Of a DNA stretch of 24,184 nucleotides, positions 7,219 through 15,841 are shown piece after piece. The first letter of the stretch is position 1. Every line of letters begins with the position of its first letter. The position numbers and the translations under genes are program-made. The notes beneath the pieces were generated by a model. It saw only the letters and a program-made list of their open reading frames with translations. It was not told where the DNA came from and did no database searches. This stretch comes from Anaerolineae bacterium (GTDB lineage: Bacteria > Chloroflexota > Anaerolineae > Aggregatilineales > Phototrophicaceae): contig JANQRM010000185.1 of the NCBI GenBank assembly GCA_028284565.1, forward strand, positions 1 through 24,184, written 5' to 3'.

Positions 7219-7246
7219 TTGACATTTTGCGGTCTTGTCGCATAAT
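7219..7246 (+). promoter_or_regulatory. Downstream promoter of marR
   Basis: TTGACA (7219-7224), a 16-base spacer and CATAAT (7241-7246) form a second near-consensus promoter. Transcription should start near 7253, at the first of the 15-bp repeats. Confidence 0.65.
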
Positions 7247-7251
7247 GCTTG

Positions 7252-7311
7252 GGATACCAATCATTTGGATACCAATCATTTGGATACCAATAGTTTGACT
7301 ACCAATGAATT
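7252..7311. repeat. Four tandem 15-bp repeats, probable operator array
   Basis: GGATACCAATCATTT occurs at 7252-7266 and again at 7267-7281, then with changes at 7282-7296 (ending AATAGTTT) and 7297-7311 (GACTACCAATGAATT). Each copy centres on a short dyad TTGG-ATA-CCAA (looser in copies one and four). The array starts at the expected transcription start and ends across the marR start codon, which fits autoregulation. Confidence 0.75.
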
Positions 7312-7829
7312 ACAAATGCCATCACCTCACATTTGAATTACATATTCTGCTGTCGATTTTAGGGAAAGTTTCGCGTCAGACGCTCGAACAACGTCTCCAA
7401 AATCATGAGAGCAATTTGAGTTCATTACAGTATTGGATATTGCGGATGTTGCAACATGAAGGCGCGTGTACGATGAGCGAACTGAGCCGAAAAGTCATGC
7501 TCGACCCCTCAACCCTTGTGCCGACAATTGACAACTTGGAACGCCGTGCATTCATCGTCAGAGAACGAGACCCAAATGACCGTCGTCGACTTCCGCTATC
7601 ATTAACCATGCAGGGACTCACCGTGATTGAGTCGATTCCCCTGCTCGATGACGATCATCCCATTATCCACAGCTTAGACAAACTCGGAGAGGAACCCGCT
7701 GAACAAATGGTGGAACTATTACGTAAGCTAGTTATGAACCTACCCGACGGGGAACATCTATTGGAACAAGCCCAATCACGCATGAAACCGATTATTGCAA
7801 AGAACGAGGAGACACATGCAAGCAACTAG
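7305..7829 (+). CDS. MarR family transcriptional regulator
   Basis: A protein of 174 aa with the MarR winged-helix layout: N-terminal dimer helix, then LSSLQYWILRMLQHEGACTM, SELSRKVMLDPSTLVPTIDN (recognition helix, residues about 58-77), LERRAFIVRERDPNDRRRLP as the wing with the conserved D-x-R-D-x-R-R type turn, and C-terminal dimer helices. MarR proteins usually repress efflux or detoxification genes and release DNA on binding phenolic or lipophilic ligands. The ATG at 7305 lies within the last 15-bp repeat and has no Shine-Dalgarno sequence. Its end overlaps the ABC exporter start by 14 bases, so it is co-transcribed with the exporter it probably controls. Confidence 0.85.
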   Translation: MNYKCHHLTFELHILLSILGKVSRQTLEQRLQNHESNLSSLQYWILRMLQHEGACTMSELSRKVMLDPSTLVPTIDNLERRAFIVRERDPNDRRRLPLSLTMQGLTVIESIPLLDDDHPIIHSLDKLGEEPAEQMVELLRKLVMNLPDGEHLLEQAQSRMKPIIAKNEETHASN

Positions 7830-9750
7830 ACGACGCGAAGGACAAGGCGGTCAACCCGGCTTATCCGACAAAGCACGACAAGGCTTACGGCGAGCAGTTG
7901 GCTATCTAGGCTTACAAAAGCGTACAGCCGCGATTGCTTATGGCGCGCTCTTCATCGCCACCATCGCCCAACTCGCTGTACCTGAACTCATCCAGAACAT
8001 GATTAACAGTGTCACGGATGGGGTTCTTGCCGAGAACATCTTGGGCATGGATAACCTGATACAACGAGGAATCGCGCTGACCGCCGTGGGCAAGACTGCC
8101 GAAGAACTGCAAATCGCCCAACTCAATTCCGAAACGTGGCTTATATCGGGGATTGCGCTGATTATCGGCTTTGCGATTATGCGCGGGATTTTCTCCTTCA
8201 TTCAGACCTACACAGCCGAGTATATGTCGCAGGGGGTTGCCTTCGACATGCGGAACTCCATCTTCTCGAAGATTCAACGGCTGTCTTTCAGTTATTACGA
8301 CAATCACCAGACCGGGCAGTTGATGATTCGGGCGACGGATGATGTGGAACGAGTACGGATTTTCATCGCACAGGGGTTAATTCTCGCCATACAGGCGGTG
8401 ATTTTGTTGGTAGCGACCTTGATTATCTTGTTCCTCACGAATTGGCAATTGACACTTGTTATCCTGCCGATTCTACCCTTGGCGGTTGTGATGTTTATGA
8501 TCTTCGGGAGTGTGGCACAACCCCTTTTCATCGAAGTGCAAAAGCGTTTGGATCGCCTGAATACGGTGCTTCAAGAGAATGTTGCGGGGATTAAGGTCGT
8601 CAAAGCCTTCACCAAAGAGAAGTATGAACAGAAGAAGTTTGACGAAGCTACCGACCGCCTCTTCGACCAACAATTGAAGGTGTCGCGGACATTCTCGTTC
8701 CTGTTTCCGGTCATCTTCCTGATCGCCCAAGCTGGACAAGCCCTGATTCTCTACTTCGCGGGACAACAAATCATCGGCGGTTCACTCGATTTGGGTGAAT
8801 ATCAAAAGTTTGTGCTGTACCTAGTTTATGTCTTCTTACCACTCGGACAGTTAGGCTTCATCATCTCCTTGATGTCACAAGCCGCTGCCAGTGCCGAGCG
8901 TATCTTTGATATTCTGGATACGAAGAGTGATGTAAATGACAAACCGGATGCTCGTAAATTGCCTGATATTGACGGCACAGTGCGCTTTGAAGATGTCAGT
9001 TTCCGCTACTTTAGCACAGGCGATGATGTCCTGAGTGGAGTCAGCTTTGAGGCAAAAGCCGGCGAGACAATTGCCCTACTTGGTGCGACAGGGAGTGGGA
9101 AGACGACGATTATCAACCTCATCCCACGCTTCTATGATGTAAGCGAGGGTGCGATTACGATAGATGGGATTGATATTCGAGATGTCACCCAAGACAGCTT
9201 ACGTTCGCAAATCGGGATTGTATTACAAGAGACTAATCTCTTTACTGGAACCATCCGTGACAACATTGCCTTTGGACGACCAGAAGCCACCATGGACGAA
9301 GTGGAGTCTGCCGCCAAAGCCGCCGCCGCGCATAAGTTCATTATGGAATTTCCTGATGGCTATGAAACTGCTGTCGGTGAACGTGGGGCGACCCTCTCTG
9401 GTGGGCAGAAGCAACGAGTGGCGATTGCCCGTGCCTTATTGCTGAAACCGAACATCCTTATTCTGGATGATTCAACGAGTAGTGTTGACTTCACCACCGA
9501 GCGACAGATTCAACGCGCCCTCGATACCTTGATGGAAGGACGCACGAGCTTTGTCATCGCCCAACGGATTTCAACCGTGCAAAACGCGGACAAAATTATC
9601 ATATTAGACAAAGGGAAAGTTGCCGATATTGGCACGCACACCGACCTGATGGAAATCAGCCCGATTTACGCTGACATATACAACTCACAACTCGTCGATG
9701 ACTTGGACGATAGCGCAGAAACCGATGCCGAGGAGGTGATCGAACAATGA
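7816..9750 (+). CDS. Heterodimeric ABC exporter, degenerate-site subunit
   Basis: A protein of 644 aa: a six-helix transmembrane domain (about 30-360) followed by a nucleotide-binding domain. Walker A GATGSGKTT is at 423-431 and the signature LSGGQ at 527-531. Walker B is ILILDDS, with Asp552 where the catalytic Glu is expected, and the H-switch is IAQR with Gln583 for His. These replacements are typical of the inactive ATP site in heterodimeric exporters such as TM287/288 or BmrCD. The substrate is probably a drug or lipid-like compound. The ATG at 7816 has GAGGAG just upstream; an earlier in-frame TTG at 7795 is less likely. It overlaps marR by 14 bases and the next subunit by four (ATGA), so the three form one operon. 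Confidence 0.92.
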   Translation: MQATRRREGQGGQPGLSDKARQGLRRAVGYLGLQKRTAAIAYGALFIATIAQLAVPELIQNMINSVTDGVLAENILGMDNLIQRGIALTAVGKTAEELQIAQLNSETWLISGIALIIGFAIMRGIFSFIQTYTAEYMSQGVAFDMRNSIFSKIQRLSFSYYDNHQTGQLMIRATDDVERVRIFIAQGLILAIQAVILLVATLIILFLTNWQLTLVILPILPLAVVMFMIFGSVAQPLFIEVQKRLDRLNTVLQENVAGIKVVKAFTKEKYEQKKFDEATDRLFDQQLKVSRTFSFLFPVIFLIAQAGQALILYFAGQQIIGGSLDLGEYQKFVLYLVYVFLPLGQLGFIISLMSQAAASAERIFDILDTKSDVNDKPDARKLPDIDGTVRFEDVSFRYFSTGDDVLSGVSFEAKAGETIALLGATGSGKTTIINLIPRFYDVSEGAITIDGIDIRDVTQDSLRSQIGIVLQETNLFTGTIRDNIAFGRPEATMDEVESAAKAAAAHKFIMEFPDGYETAVGERGATLSGGQKQRVAIARALLLKPNILILDDSTSSVDFTTERQIQRALDTLMEGRTSFVIAQRISTVQNADKIIILDKGKVADIGTHTDLMEISPIYADIYNSQLVDDLDDSAETDAEEVIEQ

Positions 9751-11675
9751 TGGGATTAGATGGGGGTCGTCGATTATTCGAGCAAGAAACCCTCAAACCA
9801 AAAGACATTAGCCAAACCTTGAGCCGATTCGGGGGGTATTTCCGCAAATACTGGCAGGGTGCTGTCCTTGCTTTCATCCTGATTATCATCGGGACATGGA
9901 CACAAGTGGTTGCGCCAGAGCTGATTGGTCAAGCAGTGGATTGTTATCTCTTCCCGCAACCACAGTCGATCGATAATTGTACACATACCAGTGCGAATGT
10001 ACTGGCACTAGAAGATGCCGATAAACTCGGCGGATTGACAACCATTGTACTGACGCTCGTCGGTCTCTATATCTTGGGAGCCATCGTTAATGGACTCGCC
10101 TTCTATGCCATGAACTGGACAGGTCAAAACGTCTTACGGAAGATTCGTCAACAACTCTTCCGTCAGATTCATCGCTTGTCACTTGGTTATTACTCGCGCA
10201 ATGAAGCGGGTGACATCATGAGTCGGGTGACAAATGATACCGATACCATCCAGCAAGCCTTTAGCTTCGCCTTATTGCAAGTGGTCGGCGGGGTCTTGCT
10301 CATGGGCTGGATAATCATCCGCATGTTGCAAGCGAATGTGCCTTATGCCCTTGTCAGTCTGGCAATTATGCCTGTGATGGCGATTGCGACATGGTACTTC
10401 TCTAGTCAAGCACGTAAAGCTTTCCGTGTCGCGCGTCAAGAGATGGGGAGCGTGAATGCCGACTTACAAGAAAGCATCTCTGGTGCGCGGGAAGTGCAAG
10501 CCTTCAATCGGGAAGAAGAGAGTATCGCCCAATTCGAGACAGTCAACGAATCGAACCGTGCCGCGAATATCCGCGCCGCCGCCTTCACGAGTGCCTTGCG
10601 CCCGGTGTTAGAAGCTCTGGGATATGTTGCGTTGGGGATTGTCGTCCTTGCAGGTGGCTTGTCTGTCTTGCGGAATGAACCTCTCTTTGGCACAGCGATT
10701 ATCTCTTTGGGTACCGTCTTTGCCTTCGTGGGGTATATCCAGCAAATCAACCAACCTCTCTTCCAGATTGCCCTGCTGTGGACGAATGTGCAGAGTGCCA
10801 TCGCGGGGGGTGAACGCATCTTTGGTCTTTTGGATACAGAGCATGACATCAAAGAGAAGCCCAATGCGAAGGCAATGCCAGAAATCAAAGGGAATATCGC
10901 CTTTGAGAAGGTCTATGCGGAATACGTTGCCAATGAACCTGTACTACAGGGTGTTGACCTCGACGTGAAAGCCGGACAAATGGTGGCGATTGTAGGTCCG
11001 ACGGGTGCAGGCAAGACGACAATGATTAACCTCCTGCCTCGCTTCTATGATCCAACCCAAGGCGCAGTGAAGATTGATGGAATCGACGTGCGCGATGTGA
11101 GCATCGATAGTCTGCGGAATCAAATCGGTGTTGTCTTGCAAGATACCTTCCTCTTCAGCGATACCGTGATGGAAAATATCCGCTACGGGAAATTGGATGC
11201 TAAGGATGAAGAAATCATTGAAACTGCCAAGAAGGTCGCGGCGCATGACTTCATCGAGCGACTGCCTGATGGGTATGAAACGGTACTCGGTGAGCGTGGG
11301 AGTGGTTTGAGTCAAGGTCAGCGTCAGTTGATTGCAATTGCGCGTGTTGCTCTGATGAATCCGAATGTGCTGATTTTGGATGAGGCAACTTCCAGTGTCG
11401 ATACCCGCACAGAACGAGTCATCCAAAGTGCCTTTGAACAATTGCTTGAAGGACGTACGAGCTTTGTTATCGCCCACCGCCTGAGTACCATTCGCAATGC
11501 CGATTTGGTGTTGATGCTCAAAGATGGTGAAATCATCGAGCGCGGGACACACAAATCCCTCCTCGAACAAGGTGGCGCATACTATGACTTATATATGAGC
11601 CAATTCCGCGAAGAAAACGGTGAAGAAGATGTCGCTGTAACTGAAACTACAGAAGCCGAGCCATCTGGGAATTAG
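9747..11675 (+). CDS. Heterodimeric ABC exporter, catalytic subunit
   Basis: A protein of 642 aa with a six-helix transmembrane domain and a nucleotide-binding domain. Walker A GPTGAGKTT starts at 417, Walker B is VLILDEATSSVD with catalytic Glu546, and the H-switch IAHR has His577. The signature motif is LSQGQ (521-525) instead of LSGGQ. This matches the partner: the consensus site uses this subunit's Walker motifs with the partner's LSGGQ, and the degenerate site uses the partner's Walker motifs with LSQGQ. A stretch between the first two helices (residues about 65-90) carries two Cys (VDCYLF..SIDNCTH) on the outside, possibly a disulfide. A strong AGGAGG site lies ten bases before the ATG, which overlaps the partner's stop. 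Confidence 0.92.
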   Translation: MMGLDGGRRLFEQETLKPKDISQTLSRFGGYFRKYWQGAVLAFILIIIGTWTQVVAPELIGQAVDCYLFPQPQSIDNCTHTSANVLALEDADKLGGLTTIVLTLVGLYILGAIVNGLAFYAMNWTGQNVLRKIRQQLFRQIHRLSLGYYSRNEAGDIMSRVTNDTDTIQQAFSFALLQVVGGVLLMGWIIIRMLQANVPYALVSLAIMPVMAIATWYFSSQARKAFRVARQEMGSVNADLQESISGAREVQAFNREEESIAQFETVNESNRAANIRAAAFTSALRPVLEALGYVALGIVVLAGGLSVLRNEPLFGTAIISLGTVFAFVGYIQQINQPLFQIALLWTNVQSAIAGGERIFGLLDTEHDIKEKPNAKAMPEIKGNIAFEKVYAEYVANEPVLQGVDLDVKAGQMVAIVGPTGAGKTTMINLLPRFYDPTQGAVKIDGIDVRDVSIDSLRNQIGVVLQDTFLFSDTVMENIRYGKLDAKDEEIIETAKKVAAHDFIERLPDGYETVLGERGSGLSQGQRQLIAIARVALMNPNVLILDEATSSVDTRTERVIQSAFEQLLEGRTSFVIAHRLSTIRNADLVLMLKDGEIIERGTHKSLLEQGGAYYDLYMSQFREENGEEDVAVTETTEAEPSGN

Positions 11676-11710
11676 TATCAAGACATCAGAGATCAGATAA
11701 TAGAAATCAG

Positions 11711-11741
11711 AAAGGACGTGGCGTATCACCCGTCCTTTTTT
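11711..11741 (+). terminator. Rho-independent terminator of the marR-ABC operon
   Basis: AAAGGACG (11711-11718) pairs exactly with CGTCCTTT (11731-11738) and runs into six T. It lies 35 bases after the exporter stop. Confidence 0.85.
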
Positions 11742-11804
11742 GTTACACGACCCTGCCCCATTTGCGTTACACTTGTCTGTATCCAATTGATATGAGGGAA
11801 CCCC

Positions 11805-12206
11805 ATGAGTGACTTTCCAATTGAAGGTATGGCATTGACGCATATTCTAGTTGTGAGCGACATTGAGAAATCGAAAATTTTTTATCGAGATGTATTAGGT
11901 GCGTCCCTCTTTCGAGAATATGGTGGCACATCCTGCGTGTTCCAATTTCAAGGCGCGTGGCTCCTGATCGTCACAGGAGGCGAGCCGACTGCCGATAAGC
12001 CCGATGTCTCCTTTGAACCACCCGACAATCCCAATCAGGTGAGTCATGCCATGACCATCCGTGTCCCGAAGTGCCAAGAAGCTTATGACATCCTCAAAGC
12101 ACGAGGCGCGGACTTTATCACCCCGCCCTACGATTGGGGAGCCGAGATTCGCTGTTTCTTCCGCGACCCAGATGGACATCTGTTTGAGATTAGTGAAGCG
12201 ACTTGA
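11805..12206 (+). CDS. VOC (glyoxalase/bleomycin-resistance fold) protein
   Basis: A protein of 133 aa with the two beta-alpha-beta-beta-beta modules of the vicinal oxygen chelate superfamily: LTHILVVSDIEKSKIFYRDV (with the first metal-ligand His), GAWLLIVTG, then VSHAMTIRVPKCQEAYDILK, GAEIRCFFRDPDGHLFEISE (with the terminal ligand Glu). Members are metal enzymes such as lyases, dioxygenases and fosfomycin transferases, or binding proteins for toxic compounds. The substrate is unknown. GAGGGA lies six bases before the ATG. It follows the exporter terminator, so it is a separate unit, possibly with the SDR downstream. Confidence 0.82.
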   Translation: MSDFPIEGMALTHILVVSDIEKSKIFYRDVLGASLFREYGGTSCVFQFQGAWLLIVTGGEPTADKPDVSFEPPDNPNQVSHAMTIRVPKCQEAYDILKARGADFITPPYDWGAEIRCFFRDPDGHLFEISEAT

Positions 12207-12274
12207 TTCCTTATCAAATTTTCCAAAGAGCGATACTATTCAGTCACAATGAATTTATGTCTTGAGGATTTATC

Positions 12275-13006
12275 ATGAGTCAATCACTCGCGGGTAAAGT
12301 GGTTATCATCACGGGAGCGAGTTCGGGTATCGGCGCGGCAACGGCACAGCTGTTGGCAGAACACGATTGTCGTTTGGTCTTGACTGCCCGTTCAGAAGAT
12401 AAGATGCAATCCATCGCCAATGAACTCGATACGGATACGCTTGTTATTAAAGCAGACATCACCCTCAAAGAGGATGTGCTTCGGATTGTTGAGGAGACAG
12501 TTACTCAGTTCGGGCAGGTGGATGTGATGTTTGCTAATGCGGGAATCTATATCCCCGGCAAAATTGCAGAAGGCAACCCCGACAATTGGGCGAACCTGAT
12601 GGATGTCAATATCAACGGAGTGATGCGCTGTGTCCATGCCGTTCTGCCCCATATGATGAAGCAGGGTTCGGGAGATATTCTGGTGTCAAGTTCAATTTCT
12701 GGCTTTGTGGATATTGATTGGGAGCCTGTCTATAGTGCATCCAAACACGCGATACAAGGCTTCGTCCATACCATCCGTCGCCAACTGTCCGAAGCTGGCT
12801 CCCGCGTGGGAGCTGTTGCACCGGGTGCTGTTGCCAATGAACTGTGGGGCATCACAGATGAGGACGAGATCAACCGCCTGTCAGTTGAAACGCATCAATA
12901 CCTGCGTTCAGAAGATGTCGCTGAAGCCGTTGTCTTTATGCTAACCCGCCCACCCCATGTCACCATCCGCGATTTGGTTATGCTCCCCCAAAATCAAGAT
13001 ATATAA
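12275..13006 (+). CDS. Short-chain dehydrogenase/reductase
   Basis: A protein of 243 aa, a classical SDR. The cofactor motif TGASSGIG is at 13-20, NAG at 88-90, Asn114 in the VNINGV helix, and the catalytic group is Ser140 region (LVSSSISG), Tyr153 and Lys157 (YSASK). The arginine at ARSEDK (39) just after the second strand suggests NADP(H). The end (HVTIRDLVMLPQNQDI) resembles the COG4221 group (YdfG / ribitol dehydrogenase-like). It probably oxidises or reduces a hydroxyl on a small sugar alcohol or hydroxy acid. GAGG lies eight bases before the ATG. It lies 68 bases after the VOC gene. Confidence 0.88.
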   Translation: MSQSLAGKVVIITGASSGIGAATAQLLAEHDCRLVLTARSEDKMQSIANELDTDTLVIKADITLKEDVLRIVEETVTQFGQVDVMFANAGIYIPGKIAEGNPDNWANLMDVNINGVMRCVHAVLPHMMKQGSGDILVSSSISGFVDIDWEPVYSASKHAIQGFVHTIRRQLSEAGSRVGAVAPGAVANELWGITDEDEINRLSVETHQYLRSEDVAEAVVFMLTRPPHVTIRDLVMLPQNQDI

Positions 13007-13310
13007 CGTGAGCTTAGGAAATTCGTTTCGACAGTCATTGCGAGTCTCAGCAAACATCATCTGTCTTGCCCGATTTTCAGATCAATGTAGCAATCAAGTA
13101 TTTTGCATGAAGCGCACCCAAATCCATTTAATCATACACTCAAATACAACGCATCTGCAAAACTGGATGACTGTGCCCTTTTAATGCTGAATTTTTCAGC
13201 ATAATAGCCGAAACTCACGTAATTTAGGGGATATATATCAGTATTTCCTTTTCAGAATTCTCGCTATCATGATGGCAAGGAGGACAAGATCATATAGAAA
13301 AGGAGACAAT
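13007..13310. other. Intergenic region upstream of pckA
   Basis: About 300 bases without a supportable gene. It holds a hairpin at 13184-13202 (ATGCTGAA, loop TTT, TTCAGCAT) without a T-run, so it is more likely a regulatory site than a terminator. No convincing -35/-10 pair was found. A 75-codon frame over 12957-13184 has no ribosome site or protein-like features. Confidence 0.5.
13184..13202. repeat. Short inverted repeat upstream of pckA
   Basis: ATGCTGAA and TTCAGCAT are perfect 8-bp arms around a three-base loop. No run of T follows on either strand. It lies 109 bases before the pckA start and could be an operator or leader hairpin. Confidence 0.4.
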
Positions 13311-14921
13311 ATGCCTCTGCAAACGGTTCAGCATCCTCGCAGCCACAAGGTAGACTTGGATGCGGTTGGTATCCAAATCTCGGAAGGTTATAGCTTAGTC
13401 CATTGGAATCTGAACACGCCAGAGATTATTGAGTATGCCATTAAACTGGGCGAGGCTCATCAAACCAATCATGGTGCATTACGTGTCCTGACCGGACAAT
13501 ATACAGGTCGAAGCCCAAAGGATAAGTACTTCGTTGAAGAACCCTCATCTAAGGACAAAATTTGGTGGGGCGACATCAATCAAGCGACCTCACAAGACTT
13601 GTTCGATCATATGCATAAGCAAGTGTGTTTTCATCTCAGTTTACGAGAACATCTATTTGTCATGGATTTGTTCTGTGGCACCGACCCCAAGTATCGGCTT
13701 CCGCTTCGAGTGATTAGCGAAGTTGCCTATCATGCGATTTTTGCTCGAAATATGTTTGTTCGCCCCTTACAGGAAGAGCTGAGTGTTCATGAGCCGGAAT
13801 GGACAGTGATGGCGGCACCGACTCTAGTTGCCGATCCGCATAAAGATGGGACGAAGACGGGAACGTTTATCGGTGTGGATATGGCGAAAAAACTCATCAT
13901 CATCGTTGGAACACGGTACTCCGGTGAGGTCAAGAAAGGTATCTTCTCTGTAATGAATTATCAGTTGCCCCAGCAGGGTGTATTACCTATGCACTGTTCG
14001 GCTAACGTCGGTCCTAAAGGCAACACGACCGTCTTTTTTGGTCTCAGTGGTACTGGCAAAACCACTCTCAGTGCCGACAAGTCGCGGACGCTCATTGGCG
14101 ATGATGAACACGGCTGGAGTGACGATGGCATATTTAACTTTGAGGGTGGATGCTATGCCAAGGCAATTAACCTTGATCCGGAAAGTGAACCCGAAATCTA
14201 CGCGACCACGCAAATGTACGGCACGATCCTAGAAAATGTACTCCTTCGACATGAAGATCGAAGCCCGGATTTTTCTAGTACGCGCTTCACGCAAAACACG
14301 AGAGTATCCTATCCTATTCATTTCATCCCTAATGCTAGTGAAACAGGTCAGGCAGGGCATCCTCAGAATGTCGTTTTCCTCACAGCAGATGCCTTTGGAA
14401 TCTTGCCTCCTATCAGCAAGCTCACATCGGCTCAGGCTCAGTATCATTTTATCAGCGGTTATACCGCAAAGGTTGCTGGGACAGAACGCGGCGTGACAGA
14501 ACCCCAAGCTACATTTAGTGCTTGTTTTGGTGCGCCATTTATGCCTTTACATCCCACGGTCTATGCCGATATGTTGGCTCAGAAGATTGAAACGCATCGT
14601 GCGAATGTGTGGCTCATCAATACGGGATGGAACGGTAGAGGCGAGCGGATGGCACTGCAGCATACCCGTCGTATGGTCAATGCCGCCATTGATGGTGAAT
14701 TGGACAATGTGGAGTTTGTGGAAGAGTCCTACTTTGGGTTACAAATTCCTGTCCATGTACCGGACGTGCCGGATGACCTCTTAGACCCATGTAACTCATG
14801 GGAGGATCCCGGACTATACGATGAGAAAGCTAGGAATCTGGCGAGCATGTTCCATCGAAATTTTGAACAGTTCCGGGATCAAGCTAGCGAAGAAACCCTC
14901 AGTGGTGGTCCAAGAGTCTAG
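13311..14921 (+). CDS. pckA: Phosphoenolpyruvate carboxykinase (ATP)
   Basis: A protein of 536 aa, close to the usual 540. It converts oxaloacetate plus ATP to phosphoenolpyruvate, CO2 and ADP, the entry step of gluconeogenesis, in the cytosol. The P-loop GLSGTGKTT is at 244-252, nearly the same position as in E. coli PckA. Other signatures are TGQYTGRSPKDKYFV (substrate Arg), GDDEHGWSDDGIFNFEGGCY (metal and kinase-2 motif) and TRVSYPIHFIPN. ATP rather than GTP use follows from family. The ATG at 13311 has AAAGGAGA five bases upstream; an ATG at 13269 would add 14 basic residues and is less likely. A hairpin repeat follows the stop. It stands alone on the plus strand, facing the SDR gene. Confidence 0.97.
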   Translation: MPLQTVQHPRSHKVDLDAVGIQISEGYSLVHWNLNTPEIIEYAIKLGEAHQTNHGALRVLTGQYTGRSPKDKYFVEEPSSKDKIWWGDINQATSQDLFDHMHKQVCFHLSLREHLFVMDLFCGTDPKYRLPLRVISEVAYHAIFARNMFVRPLQEELSVHEPEWTVMAAPTLVADPHKDGTKTGTFIGVDMAKKLIIIVGTRYSGEVKKGIFSVMNYQLPQQGVLPMHCSANVGPKGNTTVFFGLSGTGKTTLSADKSRTLIGDDEHGWSDDGIFNFEGGCYAKAINLDPESEPEIYATTQMYGTILENVLLRHEDRSPDFSSTRFTQNTRVSYPIHFIPNASETGQAGHPQNVVFLTADAFGILPPISKLTSAQAQYHFISGYTAKVAGTERGVTEPQATFSACFGAPFMPLHPTVYADMLAQKIETHRANVWLINTGWNGRGERMALQHTRRMVNAAIDGELDNVEFVEESYFGLQIPVHVPDVPDDLLDPCNSWEDPGLYDEKARNLASMFHRNFEQFRDQASEETLSGGPRV

Positions 14922-14945
14922 GAATTGAGTTCATGACTCTCATTT

Positions 14946-14972
14946 GTAAGGGCGGAGTGCTGTCCGCCCTAC
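14946..14972. repeat. Intergenic hairpin repeat, copy 1
   Basis: GTAAGGGCGGA (14946-14956) and TCCGCCCTAC (14963-14972) form a strong GC stem around GTGCTG. No T-run follows. It lies between the convergent stops of pckA and the SDR gene. A related element, GTAAGGGCAGT...ACTGCCCCTAC, is at 20882-20908, which suggests a dispersed palindromic family rather than a simple terminator. Confidence 0.6.
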
Positions 14973-14996
14973 TGTAAGTTGATAGCTAAACGCTTA

Positions 14997-15800
14997 TCAC
15001 CATGCACAATAGCCACCATCAATCACCATATCCGCACCTGTCATAAAGTCCGAGACCTCTGATGCGAGGAAGACCACTGCACCTTGCAAGTCGGTGACTT
15101 CTGCCATGTGTCCCATCGGAGTCAATCCCAACCACTTAGGAGCCATATCCTGACCGACAGGCGTTTCTAGCAAATCAGCAACTAATTTCGTGCGTGTATA
15201 GCCCGGACTAATGCAATTCACCCGCACCCCACGGTCTGCCCATTCTGTTGCCAGACTGCGCGTGAGATGAAGTACGCCTGCTTTTGTCGTGTTGTAGACC
15301 GCTTGCTTTTGGGGATAGTTGGCAATGGATGCCGACATCGAAGCCATGTTGATAATCTTGCCGTAGCCAGCCGATAACATCACTTTCGCCTCTGCTTGTG
15401 CGCTAAAGAAAACCCCCTTCAAATTGATATTGTTCATCTTGTCCCAGTTTTCTTCGGAGACTTCTTCCGCGGCTGTCCAATCGGCAATGCCTGCGTTGTT
15501 GACCGCAATCGTCAGTTTGCCCCAATGCTCTACAATCGCGCCGACCATCGCTTCACATTGCGCTTTCTCGGTGACATCGGCATGCAAGGCAATGGCATTG
15601 ATATTTTTTTGTGCCAATTCATCGGCAACTGTCTCTGCCCGTTCCAGCACCAAATCCACTATGGCGACAGATGCACCCGCTTCGCCCAGTGCATGAGCAA
15701 AGGCGCGCCCAATTCCTTGGCCGCCGCCTGTTACTAGCGCAACACGGTCTGTCAGTTGAAAGCGTTCTAAAATGGGCTTGGCATTGATTACATTCGGCAT
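14997..15800 (-). CDS. SDR family oxidoreductase, sugar-acid or polyol type
   Basis: A protein of 267 aa, a classical SDR. The cofactor motif TGGGQGIG is at 24-31, acidic Asp49 after strand two suggests NAD(H), NNAG is at 101-104, and the catalytic residues are Ser156, Tyr169 and Lys173 (YNTTK). The end [13 protein letters not shown] is typical of the gluconate 5-dehydrogenase / sorbose reductase / mannitol dehydrogenase-like group. With a gluconokinase two genes upstream in the same direction, oxidation of a gluconate-like sugar acid is a reasonable but unproven role. AAGGA lies about nine bases before the ATG at 15800. The gene is 41 bases after the MBL-fold gene. Confidence 0.85.
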   Translation of the reverse strand: MPNVINAKPILERFQLTDRVALVTGGGQGIGRAFAHALGEAGASVAIVDLVLERAETVADELAQKNINAIALHADVTEKAQCEAMVGAIVEHWGKLTIAVNNAGIADWTAAEEVSEENWDKMNNINLKGVFFSAQAEAKVMLSAGYGKIINMASMSASIANYPQKQAVYNTTKAGVLHLTRSLATEWADRGVRVNCISPGYTRTKLVADLLETPVGQDMAPKWLGLTPMGHMAEVTDLQGAVVFLASEVSDFMTGADMVIDGGYCAW

Positions 15801-15841
15801 ATGAAGTCATCCTTAAACTAACAAATATTATGGCTAGGAGT

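Noticed and set aside
7035..7298. Frame ending in repeated IPIIW
   Set aside because: The repeated peptide is just the 15-bp DNA repeat read in a chance frame, overlapping the hydrolase-like gene.
7252..7311. CRISPR-like array
   Set aside because: Repeats are directly adjacent 15-mers without spacers and lie in a promoter leader; no cas genes are present.
8473..8769. Antisense open frames within the ABC exporter genes
   Set aside because: Several 70-200 codon frames lie opposite the exporter genes; they follow from codon use of the real genes and show no start signals.
12957..13184. 75-codon frame after the SDR gene
   Set aside because: It begins inside the SDR gene, has no ribosome site, and its composition looks random.
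13184..13202. Terminator for the SDR gene
   Set aside because: The stem is good but no T-run follows on either strand, and it is about 180 bases from the stop.
14946..14972. Ordinary terminator of pckA
   Set aside because: There is no T-run, and a related hairpin occurs at 20882-20908, so a repeat family is the better reading; some effect on transcription is still possible.
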